Shown here one piece after another: positions 48,972 to 60,048 of a stretch of DNA of 64,000 nt. A program made the position numbers and the translations under genes. Source of the stretch: Pinus tabuliformis (taxonomy: Eukaryota; Streptophyta; Pinopsida; Pinales; Pinaceae); contig CM062808.1 of assembly GCA_031772625.1 (NCBI GenBank), positions 471,135,655 through 471,199,654 of the forward strand. Reading direction: 5' to 3'. Within the stretch, counting starts at the first letter, position 1. Every line of letters begins with the position of its first letter. The notes beneath the pieces are model-generated. The model was not told the DNA's origin. It was given only the letters and a program-made list of their open reading frames with translations, and ran no database searches.

Positions 48972-49170
48972 TCCTTTTAAAGGTACAATCTGGTGCAAGG
49001 TGGTATTATCCTTGGTGTATGTTTCTTCTCTAAGAATGATATCCTAGTGGTAAGTGTCCAAGAGATGCCAACCCTAGTCAACGGTTTAACTACATCCTGC
49101 TTGGGTAAAGCGATGATCTTCTATCAAAAGATAAGTTGATTTGAAAGAAAGAATAAGTTAAAAATATGAA
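48972..49170. repeat. Second copy of the 46138-46344 repeat
   Basis: Direct repeat about 2.8 kb downstream of the first. It directly precedes the possible exon at 49209. Confidence 0.65.
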
Positions 49171-49208
49171 TATTTGTGTCCAAGTTCCTCCTTTTCCCAT
49201 CCATAGCC

Positions 49209-49417
49209 ATGGCTTCTTCACCCTTGTTCTCCCTCTACCCCTCCCCATGTCCTCACAAACCTTCATGTACGTCTGTCCTACATGTTCAGTAGCACCTGTA
49301 GCACCTCTGATGAGATTACAGAACATCAGAATTCTTACTTCCAAGAGAAGGTTGGTTTTTCATATGGCGCCTGATGAAGAGAAAATGACAAAGCATTCTC
49401 CACTAGGTTTTCCCCTT
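49209..49417 (+). pseudogene. Possible first exon of a plastid-targeted protein (frameshifted)
   Basis: ATG at 49209 opens MASSPLFSLYPSPCPHKPS, which looks like a chloroplast transit peptide (Ser/Pro-rich, MAS start). That frame stops at a TAG after 27 codons, but the neighbouring frame continues as RLVFHMAPDEEKMTKHSPLG and ends at a strong donor, CTT|GTAAGT (49418). A basic region followed by A-P-D/E-EEKMT and S-PL-FP reminds me of the start of a small conserved plastid protein, which I cannot name with certainty. No following exon was found. Probably a truncated gene copy. Confidence 0.35.
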
Positions 49418-49489
49418 GTAAGTGAGTTGTCCTCACATATAACATTATTCTATTTTATTTTTTTCTTCTTTGGAAACAAGTTATATTTT

Positions 49490-49885
49490 CAATTAGGTTT
49501 CCTTCTACTGACCCAAAAATAAATTTTCAGCTTAGTCCTCAATGTCCATGTAAGTTGTTCATATAGAAATTATCTGCAATACTCCTTTACATTTCCTCTG
49601 GAGTAATACTCATTCGATGTCTTTTCTGGGTTTAATTTCCTATTTAGTTTGTGTTTCTAATAACACTCCCTTTCGTTTTGTTGGATATGGTTGAAAAAAT
49701 TATATTTCCATTGGGTTCCTTTCTCGAGAGATTAAAATAGATTTTCTGATTATTCCTAAATAGCCACGCAACCAGTTAATCTAAAATTCTCTGCAACACT
49801 CCTTTGCATGTCTTATGGGTTAAATTTTGTATTTACTTCTTATTTGTAACAATACTCTGTTTCATTTTGTTGGATATACTTGAGA
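49490..49885. repeat. Tandem duplication of about 200 bases
   Basis: The segment ending TTTCGTTTTGTTGGATATG (to about 49690) is repeated, diverged, to about 49885 (TTTCATTTTGTTGGATATA). Shared words include TTAGGTTTCCT/TTGGGTTCCT, CAATACTCCTTTACAT and TAACAATACTC. It would lie in the intron after the possible exon. Confidence 0.55.
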
Positions 49886-50368
49886 GAAGTAATACATGAA
49901 GAATTTACAGTTTAAAAGCTTATGTTCTTAAATATTTTTAATATGAGGCCGGAGTGCATAATAGGGACTTCGCGAAGGTCAGCTTAGGTATGAGGTATGA
50001 GGGACTGTTAAGCACAACTTTTAACTGCAAGCATTTTTTGTCAAACATAGTTAAAATCCAAGTTAAAATGATAGATTTAGTGTTGGAACTGTGTTGTACA
50101 ATTGTTGGTATGGTCTGGGAAATGCATTTCCGGTCAATGAAATGTGTTTCCAATATGTGGGATGCGCTTGTGAGGCTGAAAACATGTTTCAAGGTTGTAC
50201 AACACGTGTTTCTGGAAACGAGCCTACTATAGTCCTGTACTATATGTTTCTTGCAACATAGGATGGGAGGACATGATCCACCGCTTCGTCTGTGCAAACC
50301 AACCATCAACAAAAAATGGCACAAGCATGAAACAAAAAAATAATAGGTTATGCCAGCCAAAAGTAGCT

Positions 50369-50842
50369 TCAACTACAACAAAGGCCTTGATCTAAACAAG
50401 TAGACTTAGGATTCCTTTCCAAAAATGTATGAGGCTTCATAAAGGCTGGTGAGGTAATACTATGTGAGGGAACATCTTGCTTGAACTTACCAAGTGGAAT
50501 GCCAAGATTACGATTCACTTTTTGTTTCTTTGCTTGGCGTGCCTGTCCTGAGTCAGATGAACTAGAATCATTTCTTGTCTTGTTTATATCATCTTCAGAA
50601 GGAGAATCTGCAAACCTGGGTCACTGAAAGTACATAAACATTAAGGAGTAAAACCATACTCTGTCAGATCTCACTAGTTAAACGGTTTGCCGACAAGTTG
50701 AGGCACTGTGAACTGGTGCAGTTGGAAACGAAAGGAGAGATTGTTCCGCCAAGGCCAAATCTGTGAAGTTGAGCTTCAAAACCCTCTCATCCTTGTTCCG
50801 ATATGGTGTTGTTGCAGTGTTTTGATCGTGTCTTCTGTCCAT
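50369..50842 (-). pseudogene. Possible host gene start, two coding stretches
   Basis: Minus strand. ATG at 50842 opens 54 codons (MDRRHDQNTATTPYRNKDE, then LKLNFTDLALAEQS) closed by TAA at 50678. Upstream, the putative leader contains TAGGGTTT (a telo-box, frequent in plant promoters). After an acceptor-like TACTTTCAG, a second stretch starts at 50623 with a TGA that could be a mutated CGA. It reads FADSPSEDDINKTRNDSSSS, GQARQAKKQKVNRN and LGIPLGKFKQD, and stays open to 50369. The composition (acidic/serine then basic nuclear-signal-like) is that of a real protein. I do not recognise the family. No proper donor was found for the first stretch. Confidence 0.35.
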
Positions 50843-50899
50843 TCAGTGAGCCAACATTAGCCGGATCTAATTGTCTCAAAAACCCTAGGAGCAGAGTTC

Positions 50900-53800
50900 T
50901 CTTCTGAAAATGAAAACAAAAAGGAAAATATGGAAAGAAAAATATGGAGAGGGTTATATGCCATCATTTATTTAGTTGAAACTATATTCATTTAGTTGAA
51001 ATTGTATTAATCAAAGGGTAGAGAATTGTTCAATCGTCTAACAATAGATTTGACATTAAAGTAACATTTATGAGAGTTGTTCCTAGAAAAAACACCTTAA
51101 GACATAATTATAAAAAAACAAATCAATGTCTTCTATAAAAAAAATTATTAATTACTATTAATTATTAATTAAATACAAACTTTTATTAATCTATTTTATA
51201 TTTTCATTAATCATTTTAGCTATAAATTTATAACTATATTTATTATCAAATAATATATATAGAAATATCAATTTTATTAATATGTTAATCATTAACTAAA
51301 TATCGAATTTTATTTTCATTGATCATCTTTTCTTATGGATTTGTAATTATTATTTATTATTAAATAATATATATAGAAATATCAATTTTATTAATCCATT
51401 TTTTTCGTTGTTCATCTTAGCTATCATTTTTTTCTTATTCATAAATATGTTAAACAAACTTATATTTGGATGACTGCTACAACCATATAAACCATGTCTG
51501 GAAACTTGTGCTTCATGCAATGTTCCGTAAGAGTGGCGAACGTTTGTTGATATGTTATATCAGAGTTCAAATATTTTAATTGCATCACTTAATGTGAGTT
51601 GGAAGGACTTGCATCACTTAATGTGAGTTGACCTTCGTGCAACACGCAAACTAGGTTATTATTATCGGTGTGGAGATGTCAAATCTTTGAAGCCGAAAAG
51701 AAAACAATATTTTGAATGAAATGTTTTTGTTACGAGGTGTTGAAAATAGGATCATTACCGGATAATATTGTTCTGAGGTGCATCGCCTTTTCTGTGGAAT
51801 ATCCTTGGAGTCAAGATGAAAATTCATGCTAAGAGTCCGGTTTCAGTTTGTTTTGTTTCCTTGAATTTCTGCAGGGAGAGAGGCAATTGCACAGGTTGGC
51901 CTAAATTCCAATGGCGCATGTACATTACCACTTCGATATATTGGTGCCCCTGAGTAAGACTGCATTTCCAATGGCAGTGATTTCTATTATTGTGATGGGA
52001 TTTGCCAGGCACTTCAACTCTGAGAACAATTTCAGACACAATGGATCTACTTGTAAATGTGTTAGAAATATTGCACAGATGAATCTAGCTAGTAAAGGTT
52101 GAACACGCAGCTTTGTAAAGCAAAAACACTAAAAGAAAATCGAAAGAACAAAAGAATGATTCATTATAAAATATGTTACAATGTTCATGATTAGCATCAC
52201 TGGGTGAAGATCCCAATGTAATGCACCATAGTGGTGATCAATGAGAGGACTCAACACCTACAACAAGTTTCGGAGAGACCTAAGAATAAATCATGCAGAA
52301 GAACTAGCCAGTTGGGGAGTTAAAGAATAAATCATGCAGAAGGAATCTTGCATGTAGTCCCATGCTCTAACTAAGTGTCTGCATTTAGGTGTGTAGTACC
52401 TCCAACACTACTACCAGCTCTTCCATAATTTTGCAACAATCTTGAAGCTTCAGAAAAAATTTGAACTAAATCAACTTGGGTAATAACAAAATTCACGTGA
52501 ACGGAACAATTTTTTTAAAGGTTTAAATAATCATGAAAATCTTTAAATTCAATGCAATAATAACCTTATCCACAGAGATAAACTTCCTAAGTTTTGTATT
52601 GTGCAAATATGCTTTTCTAGGGATCAATTCATCCAGTAAACTTCCTTAGTTTTGTATTGTGCAAATATGCTTTTATAGGGATAAGGGATCAATTCACCCA
52701 ATATATGGTACAGGGATAATGGTGGTAGATTTTTATATTGAAGGGAGTAGAGATTATTCATATATTGAATTTAGTAGCCTTCCATTAAAATAGGATGATT
52801 TATAAGTATTAGTGTCTATGGATTTATAAGTTGCATCTTATTTTACTTTTGCAATCATCATTTCCAATTACTATTTTCAAAACAAGATTTAGCAAAAAAA
52901 ATTTGATACATGTATATAATGTTTGTATTAGATGTTTGTATTAGATGATTTATATTTGTATAGTATAAAACTAGAAACAAAATGTAACATTTTCCCTTTC
53001 TAATTCATATACAGCAATTAAATTATAAAACATAAGTCAAAGGACTATGCAACGAAGGAGCTTATTTATCTTTGACATGGGATACAATATTTTTCACACT
53101 TTAGTTTATTAAATAATTTTATTCATAGAAGTGATATATCTTTTTCTACCAAATGCAAAATCATGTTGTTTTTCTGATGAAATTATTTTATGACAATAAG
53201 TGCAAAAGAACTTAGGATTACCTCATTATAAATTGGTAATCTCAAAGATAAATTGGTAAAGACATTGTTATTGGTTGAGAGAAATAAAAAATTCAAATAT
53301 TTTTTTCTAGATATTAAAGTGATTTTTATCATTAATTAAAAGTTATATTTAAGATTTAGTCACAATACTAATTCAAATAAATTGATAAATATCTCAACAT
53401 ATTTCATGTAATTTTATACATAACAATAGCACAATGACATTAAAGGTGGTTGATATATGTTCACTGACATCATACAATACACTGGTCGTAGCCTTTCACA
53501 AACTATAAGCTTTATAATTCAAATATCTATTTTACTGTTATGTAATATTATTGTTACAATTAATCTTATCTTTAATGGCATTGTCCATTATCAATCTTCA
53601 ATTTTTCTCCCCGGTACTAAAAAGAAATAAAAAACTAATAATTTGTTTTCCATACATAAATGGAAATAAGATACATATTTATGAGGGACGAATTGAGTAG
53701 TTCAATAAAAATGAGATTAGACAAGCATAAACAACAAATGAAAATTGAACCAAATTAGGGTTTATTTTATATGATTACAAATAATCTCTATAAGCCACGA

Positions 53801-54384
53801 ATTTAAATCCAAAATTAGCATAGTGTGACAAGCTAGAGCCACAAATTCACCAACATCCATGTTGTTTGCCATAAGTGGTGTTGGATATGTGTCATATTCT
53901 TTGCACAACTAGCCCCAGGTGGTGCTACGTTGTGTTGGGCACAACGACGGGTCACAGGGAGTTCAAGGCAACAACAAAAAACTTGTGGACCCAATCATGG
54001 TTGGGAAGATTGAAGGATTGTGGGCAAACCCACACATGATTTTTTGCATGGTTTGAGCATGATGGTTTTTCCCATGGTATTTTGTAGATTTGATCAATGG
54101 AACTACAATTATGTTCTAAACGAGGGTTAATGGATTGAGATTTTATGAATCCTTCGACATGTATATAATGAATTGTAACATTGAAAATAAAATAATGAAA
54201 AATCAATCTGGTTTTCCTAGTTTTGGATTTAGGAAAAAAATTTCTTTAAGTATTTTATGTTTTAGTCATTGTATATTTTTCATTTTTTTAAGAATTTGTT
54301 TATAGATAATTTCTATATAGGATTAAAAAGTTCAAATGATTCTACCAAACAACATACTGTAAATTAATATCTATCTATCTATAT

Positions 54385-54435
<51 letters not shown>

Positions 54436-55640
54436 TTGATGCCAAGTATCTTCTTAATGATTTATGCTAAAAATTATCATGGATTTTATTATTGTGTGCA
54501 GTGAAGTAGCCACACCAATCTCTTTACAAAAGTGAGCGAGCGAGTAGATGCATGAATAGAGAATGGAGAAAAATAAATTAGAATGGAAAAATGTGAGAAA
54601 TAGAAATTAAAGTGGAAACTACTTAAACACTTAACTACAATAAACAAATATTTAAAATTATAAAAGGAAAAATGTTCCCAATTAAGTTTTGAATTTCATC
54701 TCAACATTTTGTTATCAACTACAATGAAAAATATTTGAAATTATTTAGATTTAACTATCCACATAATATTTATTAATAATAAATAGTATATTCTAAAAAC
54801 ATTTCTAATATAATAATACCTATTAACCTATTTAAAATTAACATACATTTTAAAATAGAATTTATATAAATACAATATTAATTTTACTAAAAACTATATC
54901 ACCATAAAATAATTAAAGGATTGTAATAATTTTCTACTCTATAAGTTATCGTTTTTGTATGCCTACTACTTTGCCATACAAATATCATATTCATTTTCTT
55001 ATAATTTTAATTTCACTTTTTGAACTTGCATTTTTTGGTAAAATTTTCATATTTTCATTTAAAAGAAAAATCTACATATGTTTAATAGTTTGAGTATGTT
55101 CTAATTTTCTACTAGCAAACTAGGTTAGTGGCGATGCTTTAGTTTTTTTAGCCAGTAAAATTTTGAAGATAGAGTATATAAATTTTATTAGGAAACTAGG
55201 TTAGTGGCAATGCTTTAGTTTTTTAGCGAGTAAAATTTTGAAGATAGAGTATACAAAATACATTCTAAAAATTAATGGCCATAAGCTAAATAATTTGACT
55301 ATTTTGAATAACTAGAAATATGATAAAAGCCTATGAAACCGAAAAATCATGGACAAGGTATGGAATTGAAAGGATCCACAATAGATTCTTATCGTTGCTG
55401 ACGTGGACTCCCTAGATCGAGTGGGATGTTGAAGCGTGCCTCTATCCTTCAAAATATCTAACTACAATCCTTCATTTGAAGTTTAAGTTCATCCATCATA
55501 AGTAAAATTCCATCCTTGTTAGCATTTCTACCTAACGATATTTCCCTAACAAGGATTTCATATTCTAATACAAGTCAATTATTTGAGGGTATTGGTTTTT
55601 CCTCCCCTACGTGTTTTTCAGGATATATTGACATTGTTCG
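50900..55640. other. AT-rich non-coding DNA with local duplications
   Basis: No supported gene. Local duplications: 51240-51297 with 51352-51400 (AATAATATATATAGAAATATC), a 24-base repeat TTGCATCACTTAATGTGAG (about 51576 and 51612), 52585-52640 with 52640-52705 (TTTTGTATTGTGCAAATATG), and 55118-55193 with 55194-55260 (AACTAGGTTAGTGGC). A TA microsatellite is at 54388-54429. The short ORFs at 51824-52102 and 53952-54206 have no recognisable content. Confidence 0.5.
55118..55260. repeat. 76-base tandem duplication
   Basis: Two adjacent near-identical units beginning AACTAGGTTAGTGGC and containing GTAAAATTTTGAAGATAGAG. Confidence 0.85.
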
Positions 55641-55649
55641 AAGTCCACC

Positions 55650-56480
55650 AACATATGGGGTCTCCTTGGTATGAAGTCCCAACTAGACTCCACACCATTT
55701 AGGATAGAAGCCCCATCTGAGAATTCGACCTAACCACCATTATATTGTTCTTAAAGATCTGCCTTGGCCACAATTATCAACACAAGAGAGTATGCACATA
55801 ACTTTCTGATAAGCGAGTTAACTTTGTGAACCATCAATTGCAATACATAAAAAGCTCTTTCATGGATGGGAAAAGAAAGAGTGAGCCTTAAGAAGAAAAG
55901 TTTTAGCACTCTCGTGATAAAGGCACACATGAGCATAGAAATAATTGTTAATTAAATTTTGAAATAGTTCACAAAGTAACAATGTTCATGAAACAAAGTA
56001 ACAACGCACATTCAACAAAATATATACCAAAGCAAACAAAATAGTTCATTTTCTTTAGTATGTATGAACACAAACATATAAAGTAAACATTAAAAGAATA
56101 GTCTTACGACATCCATGATACATGAATGAAAGTGTGTTGGCTCTAAGAGCTTCAATATATTAAGTGAAATTTCCAATTACACAATTACAATGATGCAAAA
56201 CTAGCCCCAATAGTGGAACATTAAGCCACCACTTGCTCCTAAATAATGATCTTCTCTCCTATTCCAAACTAGATAAGCCAAGGTGAAAAGTCCTTTTGCT
56301 TGAGATATGAGGGTTCATTTATAATAAATGAGGTGTCCTTTCACCTCCCATGTGACTCTTGACCTCCCTCATGACTCTTGCACTCCCATAGGACTTTTTA
56401 GCTCCTACATGGCTCTTGGAATTCCTAGTCACTCTTTACATTCCATGTGTGACTCTTTGGCTTCCACACATTTTACATTT
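55650..56480. repeat. Unclassified dispersed repeat, copy 2
   Basis: Same orientation as 39480-40480, with the shared ordered blocks given there. Non-coding. Confidence 0.55.
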
Positions 56481-57169
56481 TCCAATTTTTGAAATTACAT
56501 AATTACATTTAACCAACAATGTGGAAAAAATACATGAGACAAAACAACACTCTTGTGTTGACACTTAGAAGAGATACAATTTGGTCATTGTGACATGAGA
56601 CTTCATTGTAGTGTATTGATGCCAAGTTATTCTCTTTGTTTCTATTTCGTCAAATCTTCATGATTGGTCTAAGATGTGCTTCATCTTCACCCTCTAAAGG
56701 ATCAAGATAAGAATTGGAACCTTCTAATTCAACATGAGTTTCCATCTCTTTGTTGTGGTCCAAGATTCCTTTACTCCTACATGGTAGTATCTTTGTGTCT
56801 TATCTCCACAGGTGTCCTCTTTGGAACCCCTTGTTGCTGACCTCTGTTGTGGCCATCAACACACCCCCCCTTGTTCATTTAAGTGTTGTCCAAAATACTA
56901 AAATAATGGGGACCCTTAGTTAAATTTTAGAAAAAAAAGCAAGAGTTTCCTTTCTTCAAAATAAGGTTACCATCCTAAGCTTAGAAAGGTCTTTTGAATA
57001 ATTTTTTAACCTAAGTCTATGATAAGGGAAATATCTTTAAAGCCGCGTTGCAAAAAAGATAGGAAATGCCTCCATTTCTCTATAATATCGGTATGCGCAA
57101 GACTCTCGCGTTAAGCATAATATCGCATCGCAATAAAGTAATACTCATAAGGAAAAAACTTCAAGATTT

Positions 57170-57345
57170 ACCGATCTGCGATAACACCGATCTCAAGATC
57201 GCATATCGCAGAAATGAGCTGACAAGATTCGGCAAACATTAAACTTCTGCGACCTGCGATGTTGCGATCGCTACGATATTATATTCGTATGTTTGTGCGA
57301 TCTGCGATGGTGCGATTTGCGATGGCGTGATCTGCGATGTTACGT
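57170..57345. repeat. GCGAT-rich block in LTR of element E
   Basis: More than ten copies of TGCGAT or its complement ATCGCA, often in the phrase ATCTGCGATG at about 10-20 base spacing. The block is repeated in the 3' LTR (about 63700-63885) with several CG to TG/CA differences between copies. It is rich in CG compared with its AT-rich surroundings. Confidence 0.7.
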
Positions 57346-57647
57346 AAGCAAATCATAAATCACTTCATCATGAATCCTTCGGGCACGCTATTCAAAGAAA
57401 AGCCACTTACCATAATCTGACTCAAGATCATGCACTTTTAATGATAGTAAAGGAATTAGTTGTCAGCTATTAAATGAAATGAAGACGCGTGCTTTTGTAA
57501 AAAATTACTTCACGTAAGGTGGCATATTTGATGTATCTGTTGCATTTAAAACTCTCCCATCACCTTTCTTGATCAGTCATTTCCATTTCACTCGTAAGCT
57601 GCAGGAACGAAGAACTAAAGACGATTCAAAGCCAAACGCAAGAAGAA

Positions 57648-59056
57648 ATGGGAAAGAAAAATAAAGCTCAAGGCTCTGAGGTGAAGGAAAAGACGAAGGA
57701 GATGGCGCCTTTGTATACAGACACAGCCTGTAACAGAGACGCAGGGATATCGACATAGGAAAGCATGTACAGACTTCTTGAAGAAGAGAATCCCAGAATA
57801 ATGAAGGTTGCTGATGTCGCGGGCTCACAATGCTCTTCCGAGGCGTCCTTAGAGGAGCTAGCATGTTCATTTCTTCACCGGATAGCAGCAAGGCCCAAAA
57901 TTCTACCATATACGGATATGATCAAGTGGATACTTGACAATGCAGAGATGAACAACAGACAATTCAAGATTCAAGGACATGGGCTCATCGGATCATTCGC
58001 TGCACAAGATTTAAAGCTTATGTATCATCTTCCTGAACCACAGGCGACTTACAATGCACAATTCGTTATGAAATTTGTGGCAGAGAACCCAAACCTAGCA
58101 GAGACCACCAAAGATTGGTCCAGAAAAGAGGAGCCGCTCAAAAAAGACAAAAAAAGTATGTACAGCACTAGTTCCTCACCTCTCCGTATTGTTTTGCTGC
58201 GGCCATGCTTTGTAGATTATTTGGGATGCCGAATATCAATAAGTTTTCGTCTGAATGGCTACCATTAATAGATACTTCCACAAATGCCGATATTATGGAT
58301 TGGGCCAAGATCTTTTCTGATAATCTATACAAGGCTATTATCAATTACCGGTCTAAAAGATCCTTGTCTCAAAGGATGTATCCTCCTTTTTATCTGTCCG
58401 CATATGTTATGGATTCTATTTGTTATGTGTCTAAATTTCCCACTATGGGTTGGAAATGGACTACCCAGGACCCATTACCTATCCATGTTTATCATAAGAT
58501 GTTATGGGATTCTCAGTTCGTCCCACACTTCTACCAGATTTGTCACGGGCTTATCTTACCCTTGTATAGAATGATGTATGATGAAGACCCCCCGAGGTGC
58601 TCACCCGAGGCACAGATAGATATCATCCCCATCGCAAGATGGTTCGGGGAAGAATGGTTCACCTATATTAGAGTGTTTGGAAGCACTGTACCTCCTCATG
58701 TCCTGCCTCTGTATATCCCCGATAATTTACACAGGGCCAATTTAATCGAAGAGACCACCCCGGGGTACCTACCAAATAAACTACGACTGGAAGCAGAATG
58801 GAAGCAGAAGGCGCAGGAAAAGGGAAAAGCGATCCAAGCATTAAACAGGTTAAATTGGGAGTGTTACTGGGCATACTTGGTCAAGCCGCATAGTCAATGG
58901 ATGACTGTGAAATGCATCATAAACGCGGCCGAAAAAGTAGTGCCAGCTCTCATAGATTCTGTTTTCGCAGCCCAGCTCAGCGCAGAAGTCAGCCAGCCAA
59001 CTCTCCTCAAGCCCATGATGAACACTTGCAGCTTTAAAGACCAAATTCAGAAGTAG
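57648..59056 (+). pseudogene. ORF encoded within the LTR of element E
   Basis: ATG at 57648 opens MGKKNKAQGSEVKEK, interrupted by TAG at 57756. The same frame continues with DMIKWILDNAEMNNRQFKI, QGHGLIGSF and LPEPQA. In the run of A's near 58150 the frame changes; a second TAG at about 58174 is followed by FAAAMLCRLFGMPNINKFS and an uninterrupted 283-codon frame to 59056 (FYLSAYVMDSICYVSKFPT, RWFGEEWFTYIRVFGS). The total would be about 465 residues. The N-terminal pattern W-I/L-x-D ... F-x-I-x-GH matches the antisense protein of element A. I do not know the function. It lies wholly inside the LTR, so each full element would carry two copies. Confidence 0.6.
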
Positions 59057-59979
59057 CCTTATTTGAGAATGTTGTTTTTTCTTTAAAATTAGATTAGAAA
59101 AAGGACGGTCATTTGAAAACCGCATCCTTAATTTTGTAAATACACTATTATTAGAATTAGGAAGTAGTATTTTAACCCTGCTCGTTGCATTTGGAGAAGG
59201 GTCCAGAAATTTGTCAAAAACTTGTCCTCGGAACATGCACTTCTGCACCCTCAGAGGAGGTTTTGATGAATGGATGGATCGAGATTTATTAATGTTTGCA
59301 TTTGATGTCTGCTACTGATGTTGCACTTTTGTACTCTTAGTAGATGTTAGAACAAGTAGAGATAAATCGTTTTTTTGCTTGAAGCTTATAAGTAGGATTA
59401 GTCATAAATGGTACTTTTATCTCTTGGCCATTTCTGCTTATATTCTTAAAGTGATATACAGTTTTCAGTTGTTTATATGTTACTGCATGAATGTATGAGT
59501 TACCATTTGGCACTTCTGTATGGTGGAGCCATTTATTTATGTCTGATATATGAATAACTTATTATGCGATATGATGTTCACAACTATTTTGCCTAACTTT
59601 TTATGCAAAGTGGTTTATCTTAATTGATTTCTATTCTTATGATAGCTGAATGATCTTTACTACCAGTTATTGTTTGAAATCTCTTTAGATCGCATAATAG
59701 AAGAAATACACCCCGGGTTAGCGTAGATTAGATGTGTTGTTTCTCATTAGATTACAATAGCATAGAGTTAGTTTAAAAGTTTGAATTAAATTAGCTTTAA
59801 GTACTCTTAGATCAACATCATCCAACTCTGCACACACACACACCCTTAGATTGGGAAACTGGTCCCATTATCCCCAATCGGACCCGCTATACCAAACGGA
59901 TAAGGAGCTGCCAACCAAGGTCCGGACTGGGTGGGTATCCCCCTTGTTGTCGACCCGATTTTCGGGGCTTCAACATATT

Positions 59980-59997
59980 TGGCGCTAGAAGGAGGGC
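59980..59997 (+). other. Primer binding site of element E
   Basis: TGGCGCTAGAAGGAGGGC begins four bases after the LTR end. Position and TGGCGC start are typical of a primer site. I do not assign the tRNA with confidence. Confidence 0.55.
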
Positions 59998-60048
59998 CTG
60001 AACATAGTGTCTGTTGGAATGATTTTCAATTGTAACATTTGAATCAGG

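Larger units (their letters stand above)
56845..59975 (+). repeat. 5' LTR of element E
   Basis: Terminal TGTTG and CAACA are inverted complements. It carries a C-rich start, a GCGAT-rich block (57170-57345), a broken ORF (57648-59056) and an AT-rich 3' part (59060-59975) that has no ORF. Confidence 0.8.

Noticed and set aside
49938-50372. Minus-strand ORF of 144 codons
   Set aside because: No recognisable motif, composition rich in Cys/Ser/Leu without domain structure, and it overlaps a better supported minus-strand frame at its start.
51824-52102. Overlapping ORFs on both strands with a donor-like site near 51953
   Set aside because: The implied intron would be about 65 bases and no protein family is recognised in either frame.
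57577-57909. Minus-strand ORF in the LTR of element E
   Set aside because: It is the shadow of the plus-strand LTR ORF that starts at 57648.
58156-58215. A short intron (GTATGT...TTTGTAG) to explain the frame change in the LTR ORF of E
   Set aside because: Sixty bases is too short for a plant intron, and splicing would remove residues (FAAAMLCRLFG) that look like coding sequence. A frameshift in the A run is simpler.
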